A DNA stretch of 64,000 nucleotides from Hyaloraphidium curvatum (lineage: Eukaryota > Monoblepharomycota > Hyaloraphidiomycetes > Hyaloraphidiales > Hyaloraphidiaceae), in contig JAIVFI010000009.1 in the NCBI GenBank assembly GCA_025558095.1, positions 785,465 through 849,464 of the forward strand. Direction: 5' to 3'. The notes beneath the pieces are model-generated. The model was not told the origin of the DNA. It searched no databases and was given only the letters and a program-made list of their open reading frames with translations. Position 1 is the first letter of the stretch; each line of letters begins with the position of its first letter. Positions 1-9,953 of this stretch are shown here, piece after piece. The translations under genes and the position numbers were made by a program.

Positions 1-66
1 ATCGGGCTCAATCTCGCCGATAGCCGCCTCCAATTTGCTCCTCCGCGCCCGCCACCAACTGCAGCA

Positions 67-498
67 ATGTCGTCGTCGTTCCTCACCTCCTCGGACGGCC
101 TGAAGGCCATCGGCCTCGGCGCCGCGCTGTGGGTCGCCGGCGTCGGCATCGTCCGCGCCGTGCCGCAGCTCTTCTCGCCCCAGGGCGCCTACGGCCTCTC
201 CGCGTCGACCATCAAGACCATCCTCGTGGCTACGGCGCCGCCGATGGGTTTCCCGCAGGTCATGGCGTTCGACCTGCTCGGCGTGCCGGCGTCCAAGCGC
301 GTCTACGCGGCCGCGGCCGGATGTGCCACCGCACTTTTCATGGACGGCGTGTCGATGGCGATGGAGGGCGGCGGGGCGTACAACGTCGGGGTCGAGGAGG
401 CCAAGACCATCTCGAGCTGGCTGCTGGTCACCTTCGGTAGCGTGCTCTTTGCCGCACTCGTCTTGGACGGCGCGTCGGGAGGACACCAAGAGCTCTGA
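67..498 (+). CDS. Small four-helix membrane protein, tandem copy 1
   Basis: A 143-residue intronless protein with four hydrophobic segments at about residues 13-31, 46-66, 75-93 and 113-133, so a small integral membrane protein. I do not recognise the family for certain; the size and helix count resemble fungal DUF4267-type proteins, but I cannot confirm this. It is about 80% identical to the next gene (875-1303), sharing the stretches FLTSSDGLK, FSPQGA and PASKRVYAAA. The conserved helices carry acidic residues (FDLLG, MDGVSMA), unusual for a purely structural helix. The start is chosen because the paralogue begins at the equivalent ATG. The similarity extends into the 5' flank (a pyrimidine-rich leader) and just past the stop, so the duplication copied the whole gene. 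Function unknown. Confidence 0.75.
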   Translation: MSSSFLTSSDGLKAIGLGAALWVAGVGIVRAVPQLFSPQGAYGLSASTIKTILVATAPPMGFPQVMAFDLLGVPASKRVYAAAAGCATALFMDGVSMAMEGGGAYNVGVEEAKTISSWLLVTFGSVLFAALVLDGASGGHQEL

Positions 499-874
499 AC
501 TTGATCCAGGACCGGGACTTTGGTTGGCGCAGGATACGGGGGCTTGGACGCTGATGATTTTCGGGCTTTATGGGGTTCTAGAGCACATGTACATCGTAGC
601 GGAAGAGGAACAAGGACGCTGCCACTTGCGAAGTCAGGCGAGATCTGATCTGATTGAGCGCGATGGACCTCGAACGGCGAGAGAATCAGTCTGTTGAGCC
701 CATAGGGAATCTCTAGCGGAGGATCTGTAGCGGTCGATCCGATGAAACCAAAGAAGGGACCGGCCAAAGGGTCGAACGGGCGGAGTAACGCAGCATCGTT
801 CGACGCGGAACTTCTCTATCGCATCGCATTCAATCTCTCCAGTTTGCTCCACCTCCTCCCCACCTGCCGCGGCA

Positions 875-1303
875 ATGTCGTCGTTCCTCACTTCCTCCGA
901 CGGCCTCAAATCCATCGGCCTCGGCGCCGGGCTCTGGGTCATCGGCGTCGGCATCGTCCGCGCCGTGCCCGGCCTCTTCTCGCCCCAAGGCGCGTTCGGC
1001 CTTTCCGCCTCAACCATCAAGGCCCTCCTCGTGGTCACGGCACCCCCGCTGGGTTTCCCGCAGGCGATGTGCATCGACCTGCTCGGCCTACCTGCTTCGA
1101 AGCGCGTCTACGCGGCTGCGACGGCGTGCGCGACTGCGCTTCTCATGGATGGCGTGTCCATGGCCATGGACCGCGGCGGCGCTTACGATGTCGGGCCTGA
1201 AGAAGCCAAGGCGGTATCGAGCTTGCTGCTCGTCACCTTCGGCAGCGCGCTTTTCGCCGCGCTCGCGATGGATGGGGCGTCGGAAGGGCACCGGAAGCTC
1301 TGA
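875..1303 (+). CDS. Small four-helix membrane protein, tandem copy 2
   Basis: A 142-residue paralogue of the preceding gene, one serine shorter at the N terminus, with the same four predicted helices and the same MDGVSMA motif in helix three. Differences are scattered conservative changes with few indels, which is the pattern of two functional copies under constraint rather than decay. The 376 bp between the copies holds no further gene. No signal peptide is evident, because the first hydrophobic stretch is itself a likely membrane helix. Function unknown; the genes downstream lie on the opposite strand, so there is no operon-like context. Confidence 0.75.
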   Translation: MSSFLTSSDGLKSIGLGAGLWVIGVGIVRAVPGLFSPQGAFGLSASTIKALLVVTAPPLGFPQAMCIDLLGLPASKRVYAAATACATALLMDGVSMAMDRGGAYDVGPEEAKAVSSLLLVTFGSALFAALAMDGASEGHRKL

Positions 1304-1421
1304 ACTTGATTTTTCTGGGATATGGCACTTGGACAATACGACTTCCGGAGTTGACGAGTTCTTAAGCACATGTACAACACAACCTTGCTTCTAGACGTCT
1401 CGCGAGGGCAATGCTGACACT

Positions 1422-3981
1422 TCAAAGGCGCGCGCCCGAGGCCTGCGCCGCCTTGGCGTTGCGCGCGTCCACCTCCTCCTTCTTCCTCTTCGCGGCCTCC
1501 AGCCTCTCCTCGTCGCTGGTCCAGTACTCGACGTCGTACTGCTCCAGATCGATCTTCTTGATGTGGTCCAGGTAGTGGTTGGACCTGCCATTAACGGGTA
1601 TGGTCAGCCGGAGACTGTCATGGCGCCGATTGGTCTACTCACGGGCCCGGCCACTGCACGATCCGCCCATTCCGGTCCGTGTACCACCCGCCGCACGAAT
1701 GCTTCCAGACCGTCGTCTCCTTGAGGAAGGTCTGCGAATCCTCGAGAAACTTGAAGATCGGCTCCTTGTGCGGGTCGAAGGCCCTATGAGGAGTTAGGTT
1801 CGAAGTGCGACGTAGCACCCCGCGAAGACCCACTTGACGGGCTTGGGCGACTGCTGCATGTACTTGATTGCGGAAAAGATGTAGTTCATCTGCTGCTCTT
1901 CCTGCGGACCGGGCAGATTAGCGACGCGAGGCGCCGAGCCAGACCAGACGTGCCTGGATGAAGATGGAGTTGGCGGCGACTGGTGCCAGGGGGCCCATGC
2001 AGTAGAAGAGCTTGGGATCTGCAAACAAATGAGAACGGGCTCGAAGAGTCGTTCCTGCAAAGACCCACATCCGGTTACGGTCATGCTGTTGTGCGCCCAC
2101 GCAAAGTCCGCCCAGTCGTCCTTCAGAGACCGCCCGCCGCGCCCGTAGATCGGCATGTCCTCGTTGTAGTAGGTCGTGTTGAACCCCGTCGCGCAGATCA
2201 GGGCCTCGCACTTGTGCAGCTTGCCGTCCTTGGTCACCACGCCCTCGGGCACGACGTGCGAGATGACGTCCCCGCTGACGAGGTCCACGTGCGAGAGCTG
2301 CACCACGTCCAGGAAGTTGAGGCTGGGCGTCATCCGGCGGCAGCCCCAGGGGTACGAGGGGGTGAGCTTCTTGCGCAGCTCCTCGTCCTTGACGCTCTTG
2401 ACGAGCTTGTCCATGGCCATCCCCAGGACCCGGGTCTGCATCCGCGTGCCCTCGGTGTAGGCGGCCCAGAAGCGCTCGTTCGTTTCCCACGACCGCTTGT
2501 AGTAGTTCCTGCGCCGTGTCAACAGGCCGCAGTCGAAAGGGCACGAATCCAAACTTGCCAGAAAAAGTCCTTGTCCTTGAAGTTCTTCCGCTCCTCGGGC
2601 GTAAACACGATGTTGGCAAAGTGCGGCGTGATCCAGCTCGGAGTGCGCTGGAAGATGGTCATGTGCTTGACGGTCGCCCCGATGGCACCTGCACGAGGAC
2701 TCCGTCAGTGTCACCAATCGCAACCAGGGCAGTCCGGCGAGAGCCACCAATGATTTGCATTCCGCTAGAACCCGTCCCGATAATCGCAACATCCTTGCCT
2801 ACTGTTGAGTACGTCGTATCCCAGCGCGCGGCGTGGAGCATCTTGCCCTGGTAGCTCCGAAGGCCCGGAATCTCGGGCCACTTGGGCCGGTTCAGGAAGC
2901 CCTGCCCGTTGATGACCACATCCGCCAGCTCGACGTACTCGCGGCCCGTGGTGAGGTCGCGGACGTGCACCTCCCACTTGGCGGACGCGTCGTCGTAGGC
3001 CAGCTTGAAGACGGGCGAGTTGTAGCGGACGAACTGGTCGACGCCGTACTCCCTGTCGGCAACAAGGTCAGTAAGTGGAGCAGGGCAAGTACCGTAGAAC
3101 GAACCAGTAGACGCGCCGGAAGTACTCGAAAATCTCATGAGAGGAGGGATAGCCGGAGACCCAGTCGTTGGGAGCGAAGCGCCAGACGTCTCAAAGGTGC
3201 GACGCAACGTGAGCCTTCAGGACCAGTGAGATCTTCCACAGTCCCGGACTTACAGGCATGTGAAGGAACGTCACACTTGCAGCCTGGATACCGCTGTTCA
3301 CCACGACGTTTGTCGCCCACAACGGTCCATAGCCGGAAGGCAGCAACGTACGCAATCAGGAACCACATCTGCAATCGTTGAACAGGCATCTCACGTTTTC
3401 CCACCATGTACCTCCAAGTTCTGGATTCTTCTCAAAGATCCGCAGGTTGACCTTCTTCAGACGCCACTGCGACATGATACCCGCTGTCCGGAGACATAGC
3501 ACAGTGCCAGAGAGCAAGACACCCGGAAAACCATGGCAACACAGCATATTGTGACAGTGAAAGGCACCCGGAAAAGCCAACGAGTCGTCGTCAGAGAGGG
3601 CAATGAGCCGTCAGCAGCGTGCCGACGCACCCGTGATCCCGGCCATGCCTGCGCCGATGCAGACGACGTCCAGCTCCCTCAGCATATCTTCCGGCAGCTT
3701 GTACTCCTCCACCGGCGTGATATGGAACACCGCCGCGTCCTCTGCCGACATGCCGAACGGGTCCGTGTCGCCCTTGGCCGGCGACCGCACCTTGCTCTCG
3801 TCGAACCATTCCGGCGGCACGTGCCGGGCCGGCGCGGGGACTGGGTGCGGGTTGATAATGGAGACGATGGAGGGGTCGCTCGTATCGTAGGCCTGGAGGG
3901 GAACCGGGTTGGCGACGGCCGTCGTCTCCCATTCGGCGGTTCTACCTGGAGCGCCGGCATCGCGTCCAGGTCGAACGCCAT
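1422..3981 (-). CDS. Baeyer-Villiger-type flavin monooxygenase
   Basis: A multi-exon class B flavoprotein monooxygenase (FAD and NADPH). In this family the enzymes oxidise ketones to esters or lactones, or oxidise S or N. Exon 1 is only MAFDLDAMPALQ, followed by a 53-nt intron. The FAD Rossmann motif IGAGMAG is interrupted by an intron just after it. Then come GGTWWEN, RYPGCKCDVPSH, the Baeyer-Villiger fingerprint YQGKMLHAARWD, the NADPH site IIGTGSSG, and a C-terminal half with ICATGFNTTYY and GYPKLFYCMGP. The C terminus (EYWTSDEERLEAAKRKKEE) is charged. At least eight introns join in frame with no broken codon, one about 35 nt long with a CCTAAC branch point. Substrate unknown. The NmrA-like gene lies head to tail upstream, so a shared catabolic or secondary-metabolite role is possible but unproven. 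Confidence 0.88.
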
Positions 3982-4194
3982 AGCGGCGGCAGGCAACTGG
4001 AGACGATGCGCTCGAAAGGCACGTAGACAGACGGCGGAGGAACGGGAGCTCTGTCCGCCGAACCCAACAGAACAGAGACCGCGGAACGGCGATCGCGCGC
4101 AAGGACCCGCACACTTTGGTGGCAAGGCCAATCCTTCCACCGACCGGTCGTCGATCGAGAAACATCATTGTGATTGAGAGTGTCGGAAAAAGCC

Positions 4195-5272
4195 TTACAG
4201 CTTTCCTGCCTTGCCGTACTTCTCCCTCACGTAGTCCTCCACGGTCGCCAGCTTCGTCTCCCCGTAAACAAGCTCGTTCACGAGCTTCTCCTTCGGGATC
4301 CGGTCCTTCCCCGTCGCCAGCGTAATGCTGAGCTCCAGCTCGATCGTCTCGTACGCGGACTTGGCCTTGGCGCGCGCGGCGTCGTACTTGGCCTGCAGCT
4401 CCGCGACAGGGGTGTACTTGCGCTCGAGCTTCACGCCTGCGAGACGGAATCAGAGCTGATCGCGGCAAAACCGAGGACGGGAACCCACCCGCATACCTTT
4501 CGATGATGTCCACGATCTGGTTGTGGTTTTTCTCGTCGCCCGCGATGCAACACTCCCAGGTGCCGTCCTTAAGGCGAGACCACCACTTGCCCGTGTCCGC
4601 GACCAGGTTGGCGACCCCCTCTGCGATGTCCTTTTGGTGTGTCCAGGTTATTGCGGCGTTGCCGTCGCCGTTGATGGCCGCGGTCCGCTTTTCGATGTCG
4701 ATGGTAAGGAAGGGGGGGTAGTCGAGGTACTGGAGGCGGCAAGACGCGTCAGACCTGTGCTCATCATGGCCGTCAGAGCCAATGGAGCCCACCTCGACGA
4801 ACCAGCCGTTGCAGAACTGGACGACCGGGATCCCGGCCTCCTTGTACGCCTCCCGCACCTTCCGGCCCGCGTTGTTATAATAGTCTTGGTTAATATCCTC
4901 GCCCTCGTTCTCTCCGACGCCCCATTCAGATTGGAAGAAGAGCTTCACGCCGGCCTTGACCAGCGCCGGCGCCCAGTCGATCTGGGACGGGATCGCGTCC
5001 CCCGCGACGGCCGACACCACGCAGTCCACGCCCTTCATGGCCTCGGCGAACGCGTCCGACGCGTAGTCGGCCACGTGAATGAGCTTGGCCCCGGCATCGA
5101 TGAGCTTCTTCGCCTCGGGCTTGAGCTCCGATGCGGGGGTCCGCGAGACAACGGAAACCGCGTCCAACTGGCTCGGCACACGCGCCAGCAGGCCCGTGAC
5201 GAGGTAGTGGCCGAGGCCGCCGGTGCCGCCGAGCACGGCGACGTGCTTTATCGCGGGAGCGGGGGGAGACAT
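4195..5272 (-). CDS. NmrA-like / isoflavone-reductase-like NAD(P)-binding protein
   Basis: An atypical short-chain dehydrogenase-like protein of the NmrA/isoflavone reductase group. The N terminus, KHVAVLGGTGGLGHYLVTG, is the glycine-rich dinucleotide site (GxxGxxG). FFQSEWGVGEN and the VQFCNGWFVEY region match the substrate-side half of the family. Two introns are inferred: one of about 68 nt after NGWFVE, and one of about 60 nt in phase 2 that joins DIIES to VKLERKYTPV. The start is the ATG right before the Rossmann strand. Such proteins are either reductases of phenolic or ketonic compounds or redox sensors that bind regulators; the sequence does not decide between these. It ends 213 bp upstream of the start of the monooxygenase gene and is transcribed in the same direction. 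Confidence 0.85.
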
Positions 5273-5517
5273 CGGGTTGTGTCGGAGTGTTGCTGGGTGA
5301 CCGCCGCCGAGCCGAGCCGCCCGCACCTTTATAGCGCCATCCCTGACATCCGTTCCGTCACCGGTTTCGAAACACTGCCGCGACGACGGCGCTATGATAG
5401 CGAAGATGGATCTCCATGGAAACGGAAAGAACAGCAAGATTCAACTACGCATCCGCACCGACGCCCAGCCAACCCTCGAGCGATCTCGACGTGTCCCATG
5501 AACCGCCCATCACCGGA

Positions 5518-7374
5518 TCACTTGGCCGCTGCCCTCACCGGCAAAGCCTGCGCGATCACCACCCTGCCCGTCTTCCCCACCCCTGCATCCTTGGCTTCCT
5601 CCACGTCCCGCACGCTCAGGAACACCCTCTCGCCGGGTGGCGCCGCGTCGTCCGGGACCGCCTCCACCTCTTCCGCAAACCGTTCCGGACTCGTCCCACG
5701 CGTATCCACCCCCGCAGCTTCCGCCTCCGACGCGAACGATCTCGCCACGTCCGCAGCCATCATCCCGTTCAACCCCGCCATCAACCCCAACGCCCTCGCA
5801 ACCGACCGTACCCCTCTCGCCAGCTCCTCCGGCGGCGGCACCCCCTTGGCCGGCCCGTGCTCCCTCGCGCTGCGCACGGCCTCGACCAGCGCCCGGCCGG
5901 CGATGTAGCTCGGCACCAGGATCACGATGTGCCCCGCGACGAAGGCCGGGTCCGCGCGGGCGAGGCCCGCGAGGAGGAGGGCGAACCGGTGCGCGCGCGC
6001 GACGGAGGCCGAGGCGAAACCGGCGGCGGCGAGGGCCTGCATGCCAATGTCTTCGATGCATAGAACGTATCGGAGGGCCGCGCTGGTGTGCAGGGGGGAG
6101 GCAAAGGGGAGGTGCGTGGAGCTGAGGAAGGCCGAGGCGTCGCCGCGGGAAAAGGCCGACGCGAGGGCGGGGTCGAGGACGGAGGGGAGCACGTCCGAGG
6201 CGGTCGCGAGCTGCACGAGGCTTTCCCTGCGCTCGTGGGAGGCGGGGAGGCGATGCAGGTGGTTGAGGCGGTGGCGAAGGTACGGCGCGGCGAAATAGAG
6301 GAGCATCGCGCTGCCCGAGCCCGAAAAGGCGGCGGCGGCGAGGCTGCGCAGGGTGGCCGCGACGGCCGGCCAGGTAGGGTCCCCAAAGGCGACCGAGGGC
6401 CACGGCTTCCCCGCCCTTGCCGCCTCCAGCGCGGCGAACACCGCCTCGGGATCGCGCGAGCTATAGAACGTCTCCGCGACCGGGAGGGGGTATTCGTGCC
6501 GGTGGAAGTAGCTGGCAAACTCGGCCCTCCCCGAAAATCGCGCGTTGGTGACGTCGACCGCGGCAACAGGGATCCGCAGGCGGAGCACCATCTCACGCTT
6601 GATCCATGATTTGGCGTCGGGCGGATCTTCCGTCGGCAGGGCGCGGAACAGCGCGTCCGCGGCGCGGGCTGCCGCGTACATGAGCGGGTAGGTGCGAACG
6701 GGGGTGTTGGAGCCCAGGAAGACGTTCACCAGCAGCATCAGCGCCTGGGCGGCCTCGAGGTCGTCCCCACCGCGTGCGAGCAGCAGCTCCCGCGCGCGAT
6801 CCGAGCACCACAGGGCGGCAGCCACACGGTCCCGCATCGGCAGGTCCGTCATCACACGGAATCCGTTGGCTGCGATGCCGAACATCAAGGCCATCGGTTT
6901 CGGTCGGTAGACGAACAAAGGGCCCGGCCGGAAGGCGCGCTCGAACGCCGTGCGGTTCATGAACGGGAAGATCGGATGAACGACATCCCAGTAGTTCGAA
7001 ATCGCCGGCAGGAACAGGTCGGCGGCGGGGTTGTTAGGGTCCACGCCGCGGGGGACGGCGGGGACGAGCGAGCCCCGTCGCGGCGGTGGTCCGTCGCCGC
7101 GCGATCCGCCCACGTCCCACGACGCCGTGCGGCCGTGAAGAGCAAACTCCAGGCGGCCGCCGGGCATCGGCAGCGAGGCCTGGCCGCGGTCGACGCGGAG
7201 GAGCTGTCCCCCGGCCTGTCCCCCGGCCTGTCCCCCGGCCTGTCCCCCGGCCTGTCCCCAGCGAAAGTCGCCTTCGCCTCCGTCGTCGTCGTCGTCCGCG
7301 GCCGGGTCCAACTGCCACGCATTCGCCCGCCGGACCAGATCGTCCCACGTCGCGCCGTCGCCTTCCGCGGGCAT
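5518..7374 (-). CDS. Fungal-specific transcription-factor domain protein lacking a zinc cluster
   Basis: A 618-residue intronless protein with the fungal-specific transcription factor middle homology region, shown by NYWDVVHPIFPFMNRTAF followed by helical repeats (WCSDRARELLL, AQALMLLVNVFLG, IKREMVLRLRIPVAA). Such regions normally follow an N-terminal Zn2Cys6 binuclear cluster. The 100 residues before it here are acidic and Gly/Gln-rich with no cysteine array, and upstream DNA to the next gene shows no cysteine-rich exon. It is either a regulator acting without its own zinc cluster or one that has lost it. A five-copy AGGQ-type repeat lies near residues 40-57. It is transcribed towards the NmrA-like gene, whose start is about 245 bp from its stop, so it is a plausible but unproven local regulator. 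Confidence 0.75.
   Translation of the reverse strand: MPAEGDGATWDDLVRRANAWQLDPAADDDDDGGEGDFRWGQAGGQAGGQAGGQAGGQLLRVDRGQASLPMPGGRLEFALHGRTASWDVGGSRGDGPPPRRGSLVPAVPRGVDPNNPAADLFLPAISNYWDVVHPIFPFMNRTAFERAFRPGPLFVYRPKPMALMFGIAANGFRVMTDLPMRDRVAAALWCSDRARELLLARGGDDLEAAQALMLLVNVFLGSNTPVRTYPLMYAAARAADALFRALPTEDPPDAKSWIKREMVLRLRIPVAAVDVTNARFSGRAEFASYFHRHEYPLPVAETFYSSRDPEAVFAALEAARAGKPWPSVAFGDPTWPAVAATLRSLAAAAFSGSGSAMLLYFAAPYLRHRLNHLHRLPASHERRESLVQLATASDVLPSVLDPALASAFSRGDASAFLSSTHLPFASPLHTSAALRYVLCIEDIGMQALAAAGFASASVARAHRFALLLAGLARADPAFVAGHIVILVPSYIAGRALVEAVRSAREHGPAKGVPPPEELARGVRSVARALGLMAGLNGMMAADVARSFASEAEAAGVDTRGTSPERFAEEVEAVPDDAAPPGERVFLSVRDVEEAKDAGVGKTGRVVIAQALPVRAAAK
7204..7260. repeat. 12-bp tandem repeat within the regulator gene
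   Basis: Four perfect copies of ctgtcccccggc and a partial fifth. On the coding strand they encode repeated G-Q-A-G in the low-complexity N terminus of the regulator. Perfect identity at the third codon positions indicates recent slippage, so the copy number is probably polymorphic between strains. Confidence 0.9.
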
Positions 7375-7547
7375 CGCGGCGCCCGTCAGCGGTGTCCCCA
7401 GTCGGCGGTTATTCTGGGTCCAGGCCGTCCCCCGTCACCGTCGTCGCGAAAACGACCGCGACGCGGGTGAAAAATCGAATTTGAGTGAACTGAAAAGAAC
7501 ATCGGGGTTCAACGACGAAGATGTTGTCGTCGGCACCGGCCCGGAGC

Positions 7548-8873
7548 TCAGGGTATCTCGACCGCCGCTTCCCCCGGGAGCCGCCGGAACGCCACGGGGT
7601 TCAGCGCCGCCGTGAGCATGACCTGTTGGACAAGCGACCACGGATCGGCTTCGCTCCCGCGCAAAGCCCGCCCTGGAAGGCTCCCACCTTGTTGATCGTG
7701 GAATGCGGCCTCTCCCCCACCCCCCTCTCCATCTCCCGCACCGCCATCTCCAGCGCCTTCTCCTTCGCAAACTCCCTCATCCGATCATCCCCCACCACCT
7801 GCGCGCCCATCAGCGCCCCGTAGATCCTGAAATCGAGCGGATCGCCGCCTCTCGCGCCCTCGCTTGCCCTCGCCAACGCCCCCGGCGCGACCGAGCGGAG
7901 CGCGGAAAGGTATCCCCCGCTCCCCGGACCGCCGAGCCATTGGGAGGTCCAGAGATGCGTCCCGAGTCCCAGCGGGTCCGCGGCGTCGGAGAGGGCCGAG
8001 GAAGGGGAGGCGAGGTACGCCCGCGCGATCGGGAGGAGGTCGGCGATCTCCCCGCGCAGCGAACCCGTGCCCGCATCAAGAAGGTGAAACACGGCGAGCG
8101 CCGAAAGCGCGTCGTGGTTCGGCCTCGGCTGCGGTGCCCCGGCGATTGGGGTCAAGTCGACGTTGAGTTTCCAGCGGTAGCCGCGGCCGGGGACGAAGAA
8201 GAAAGGGTGGAGCTGTTTGGCGAGCGTGACGGCGGAGGCGAGGCGGGTGGTGTCGGAGGAGACGGCGGAGTAGCGGGCGAGGGCGAAGAGCCACTTGTCG
8301 ATGTAGTGCCCTGTGGATCCCAGATGACCAGAGGACACAATCAAGTCAGCTCGTGAGAGTGCCGACCGGACGCCCCGAAAGACCCACAGTACATCCCGTC
8401 GTACTCCATGCCGTAATCCGTCCCCTTCCTCGCCATCTCCTTGCCGATCCTGAGCCCCATGTAGCCCCCCGTCGCCGGGTCGTGCCGCATCGGGAACTCG
8501 GCCGACCTCGGGTTTCCGAGGCACGCGTGGACGGCGTCGATGAGCCTGGCGGCGGCGCCTAGGTACCGGTCGGACATGGTGTCGGGTTCGCCGGCGTCCT
8601 TGGCCAGCTGCTGTGAGAGCATGGCCTGGGAGCCGAATGTGGCGACGGCGAAGGCGTCGGTCCCTGGCTTCCTGTCACAACGGCTCAGTTCCGAGGCCGC
8701 GACTGGGACCCACAGAGGTAACGCCGCTGTCCGCTCGGGGAAGGGCCGGCCTCGCTCGCGGGCATCGGCTTGGGGAAGCCCCCGGACGCGGCGGTCCAGT
8801 CACCATATACGTCCGCCAGCAGGGCGTCGGCGAGGCCCAGCAGCTCCCTTGCGCCGTCCGAAGCGGCTGCCAT
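7548..8873 (-). CDS. Alpha/alpha-toroid (six-hairpin glycosidase-like) protein
   Basis: A protein of about 400 residues built from repeated helical hairpins. Visible blocks are LIDAVHACLG with EFPMRHDPATGGYMG, YIDKWLFALARYSAVSSDT, NHDALSALAVFHLLDAG and LWTSQWLGGPGSGGYLSAL. This resembles the six-hairpin glycosidase / prenyltransferase-like toroid superfamily. The start MAAASDGARELLGLADALL is the first ATG facing the divergent gene at 9000. Several introns are inferred; the last (7630-7690) joins TINK to VMLTAALNPV and gives a short C-terminal exon. I see no signal peptide, so it is probably cytosolic. I cannot identify catalytic acids or a specific family, so enzymatic activity is only suggested. 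Confidence 0.6.
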
Positions 8874-8999
8874 CGTGCGCCTGAAAAGCGCTGCGTGGTT
8901 TCGAGGAAGAAGGAGCCGTCGAATGGCTCCGAAAACCGCGGTGAATCACGCGGAAGCGCCAACTGTCGACCCGACGCCGTCCAAACAAACCGACGCCGG

Positions 9000-9953
9000 A
9001 TGGGCAAGCGCTCCCGCGAGGCCGGCGACGGCGCCGCGGGCGGGCCGTCCAAGAAGGCCAAGAAGGAGAAGCAGAAGGCCGAGCACCGCGCGCTGCGCAA
9101 GGCCAAGAAGGAGCGCAAAGCCGCCGAGAAGATGGCGAGGCTCGCGGCCAAGGAGGCCGAGCCGGAGCCGGCGGAGGAGGAGGAGGAGCTAGCCGGGGAG
9201 GGGAAATTGACGTTCAAGGAGCGGGCAAAGGCGGCGAAGAAGGCGCGGAAGGAGCTGAAGAAGCAGCGGCTGGCGGCGGAGGCGGCGGCTGCTGCCGCGA
9301 GGGCCGAGTCGGGCGAGCCCGCCGAGCCCGAGGAGGAGGTCGAGCTCACGCCGAAGCAGCTGCGGAAGCTCGAGAAGAGGGTGGCAAAGGAGAAGAAGCG
9401 CGCGGCGGCGGCGGCGGCGGCAGCTGAGGCTGCGAAGCCCGCGAAGCCGAAAGCCGCCGACCCCGCGCCGGCCCGCTCGGGCTCGGACTCGGACTCTGCC
9501 TCCGAAAAAGAGGACCGCGACGGAGACGGCGGCCAGAATCAGGCCGCGGATGGGAACGGCGAGCCGGTGCTGAGCGACAAGCAGCGGTGGCGGCGCAACA
9601 AGAAGCTCCGCAAGGAGAAGCGCCGCGCCAAGATCGAGGCCCGCAAGGCGCGCGAGGCCGCGGCGCAGGCGGACGGCGGCGGGGGGGAGGACCACCCGGC
9701 CGACGACGACGCCGCCCCGGCCAAGAAGCCGTGGAACGACTGGTCCTCCTCCTTTGCCGGGGACGACGCCAAGCGGGACAAGTTCCTGCGGCTGCTGGGC
9801 GCAAAGAAGGCCGGGAACGAGGCGGCGCTCGCGGGCGGGGCGGTCAGGGCTGGGGAGGGGGTGGAGGAGAAGCTGGAGGCGGAGTTTGAGCGGGCGAGGG
9901 GGTTCGATGGGAGGAAGAGGTGGGGAGGGAAGGTCGGGTTGGGGGGGTACTGA
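9000..9953 (+). CDS. Lysine/alanine-rich nuclear protein with C-terminal SMAP-type domain
   Basis: A 317-residue intronless, highly charged protein. Residues 1-230 are Lys/Ala/Glu-rich coiled coil and basic clusters (GPSKKAKKEK, KKLRKEKRRAKIEARKARE) typical of nucleolar proteins. The C terminus, from WNDWSSSFAGDDAKRDKFL to the end, including KFLRLLGAKKAGN and FDGRKRWGGKVGLGG, resembles the small acidic protein-like (SMAP) domain of nuclear, ribosome-biogenesis-associated proteins. The start ATG (MGKRSREAGDG) follows sequence that looks non-coding and is divergent from the 8873 gene with a 126-bp gap that must hold both promoters. A role in the nucleolus or RNA metabolism is inference from composition and domain. 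Confidence 0.75.
   Translation: MGKRSREAGDGAAGGPSKKAKKEKQKAEHRALRKAKKERKAAEKMARLAAKEAEPEPAEEEEELAGEGKLTFKERAKAAKKARKELKKQRLAAEAAAAAARAESGEPAEPEEEVELTPKQLRKLEKRVAKEKKRAAAAAAAAEAAKPAKPKAADPAPARSGSDSDSASEKEDRDGDGGQNQAADGNGEPVLSDKQRWRRNKKLRKEKRRAKIEARKAREAAAQADGGGGEDHPADDDAAPAKKPWNDWSSSFAGDDAKRDKFLRLLGAKKAGNEAALAGGAVRAGEGVEEKLEAEFERARGFDGRKRWGGKVGLGGY

Noticed and set aside
7204-7260. CRISPR-like short repeats
   Set aside because: The 12-bp units are contiguous with no spacers and sit inside a coding region of a eukaryote.
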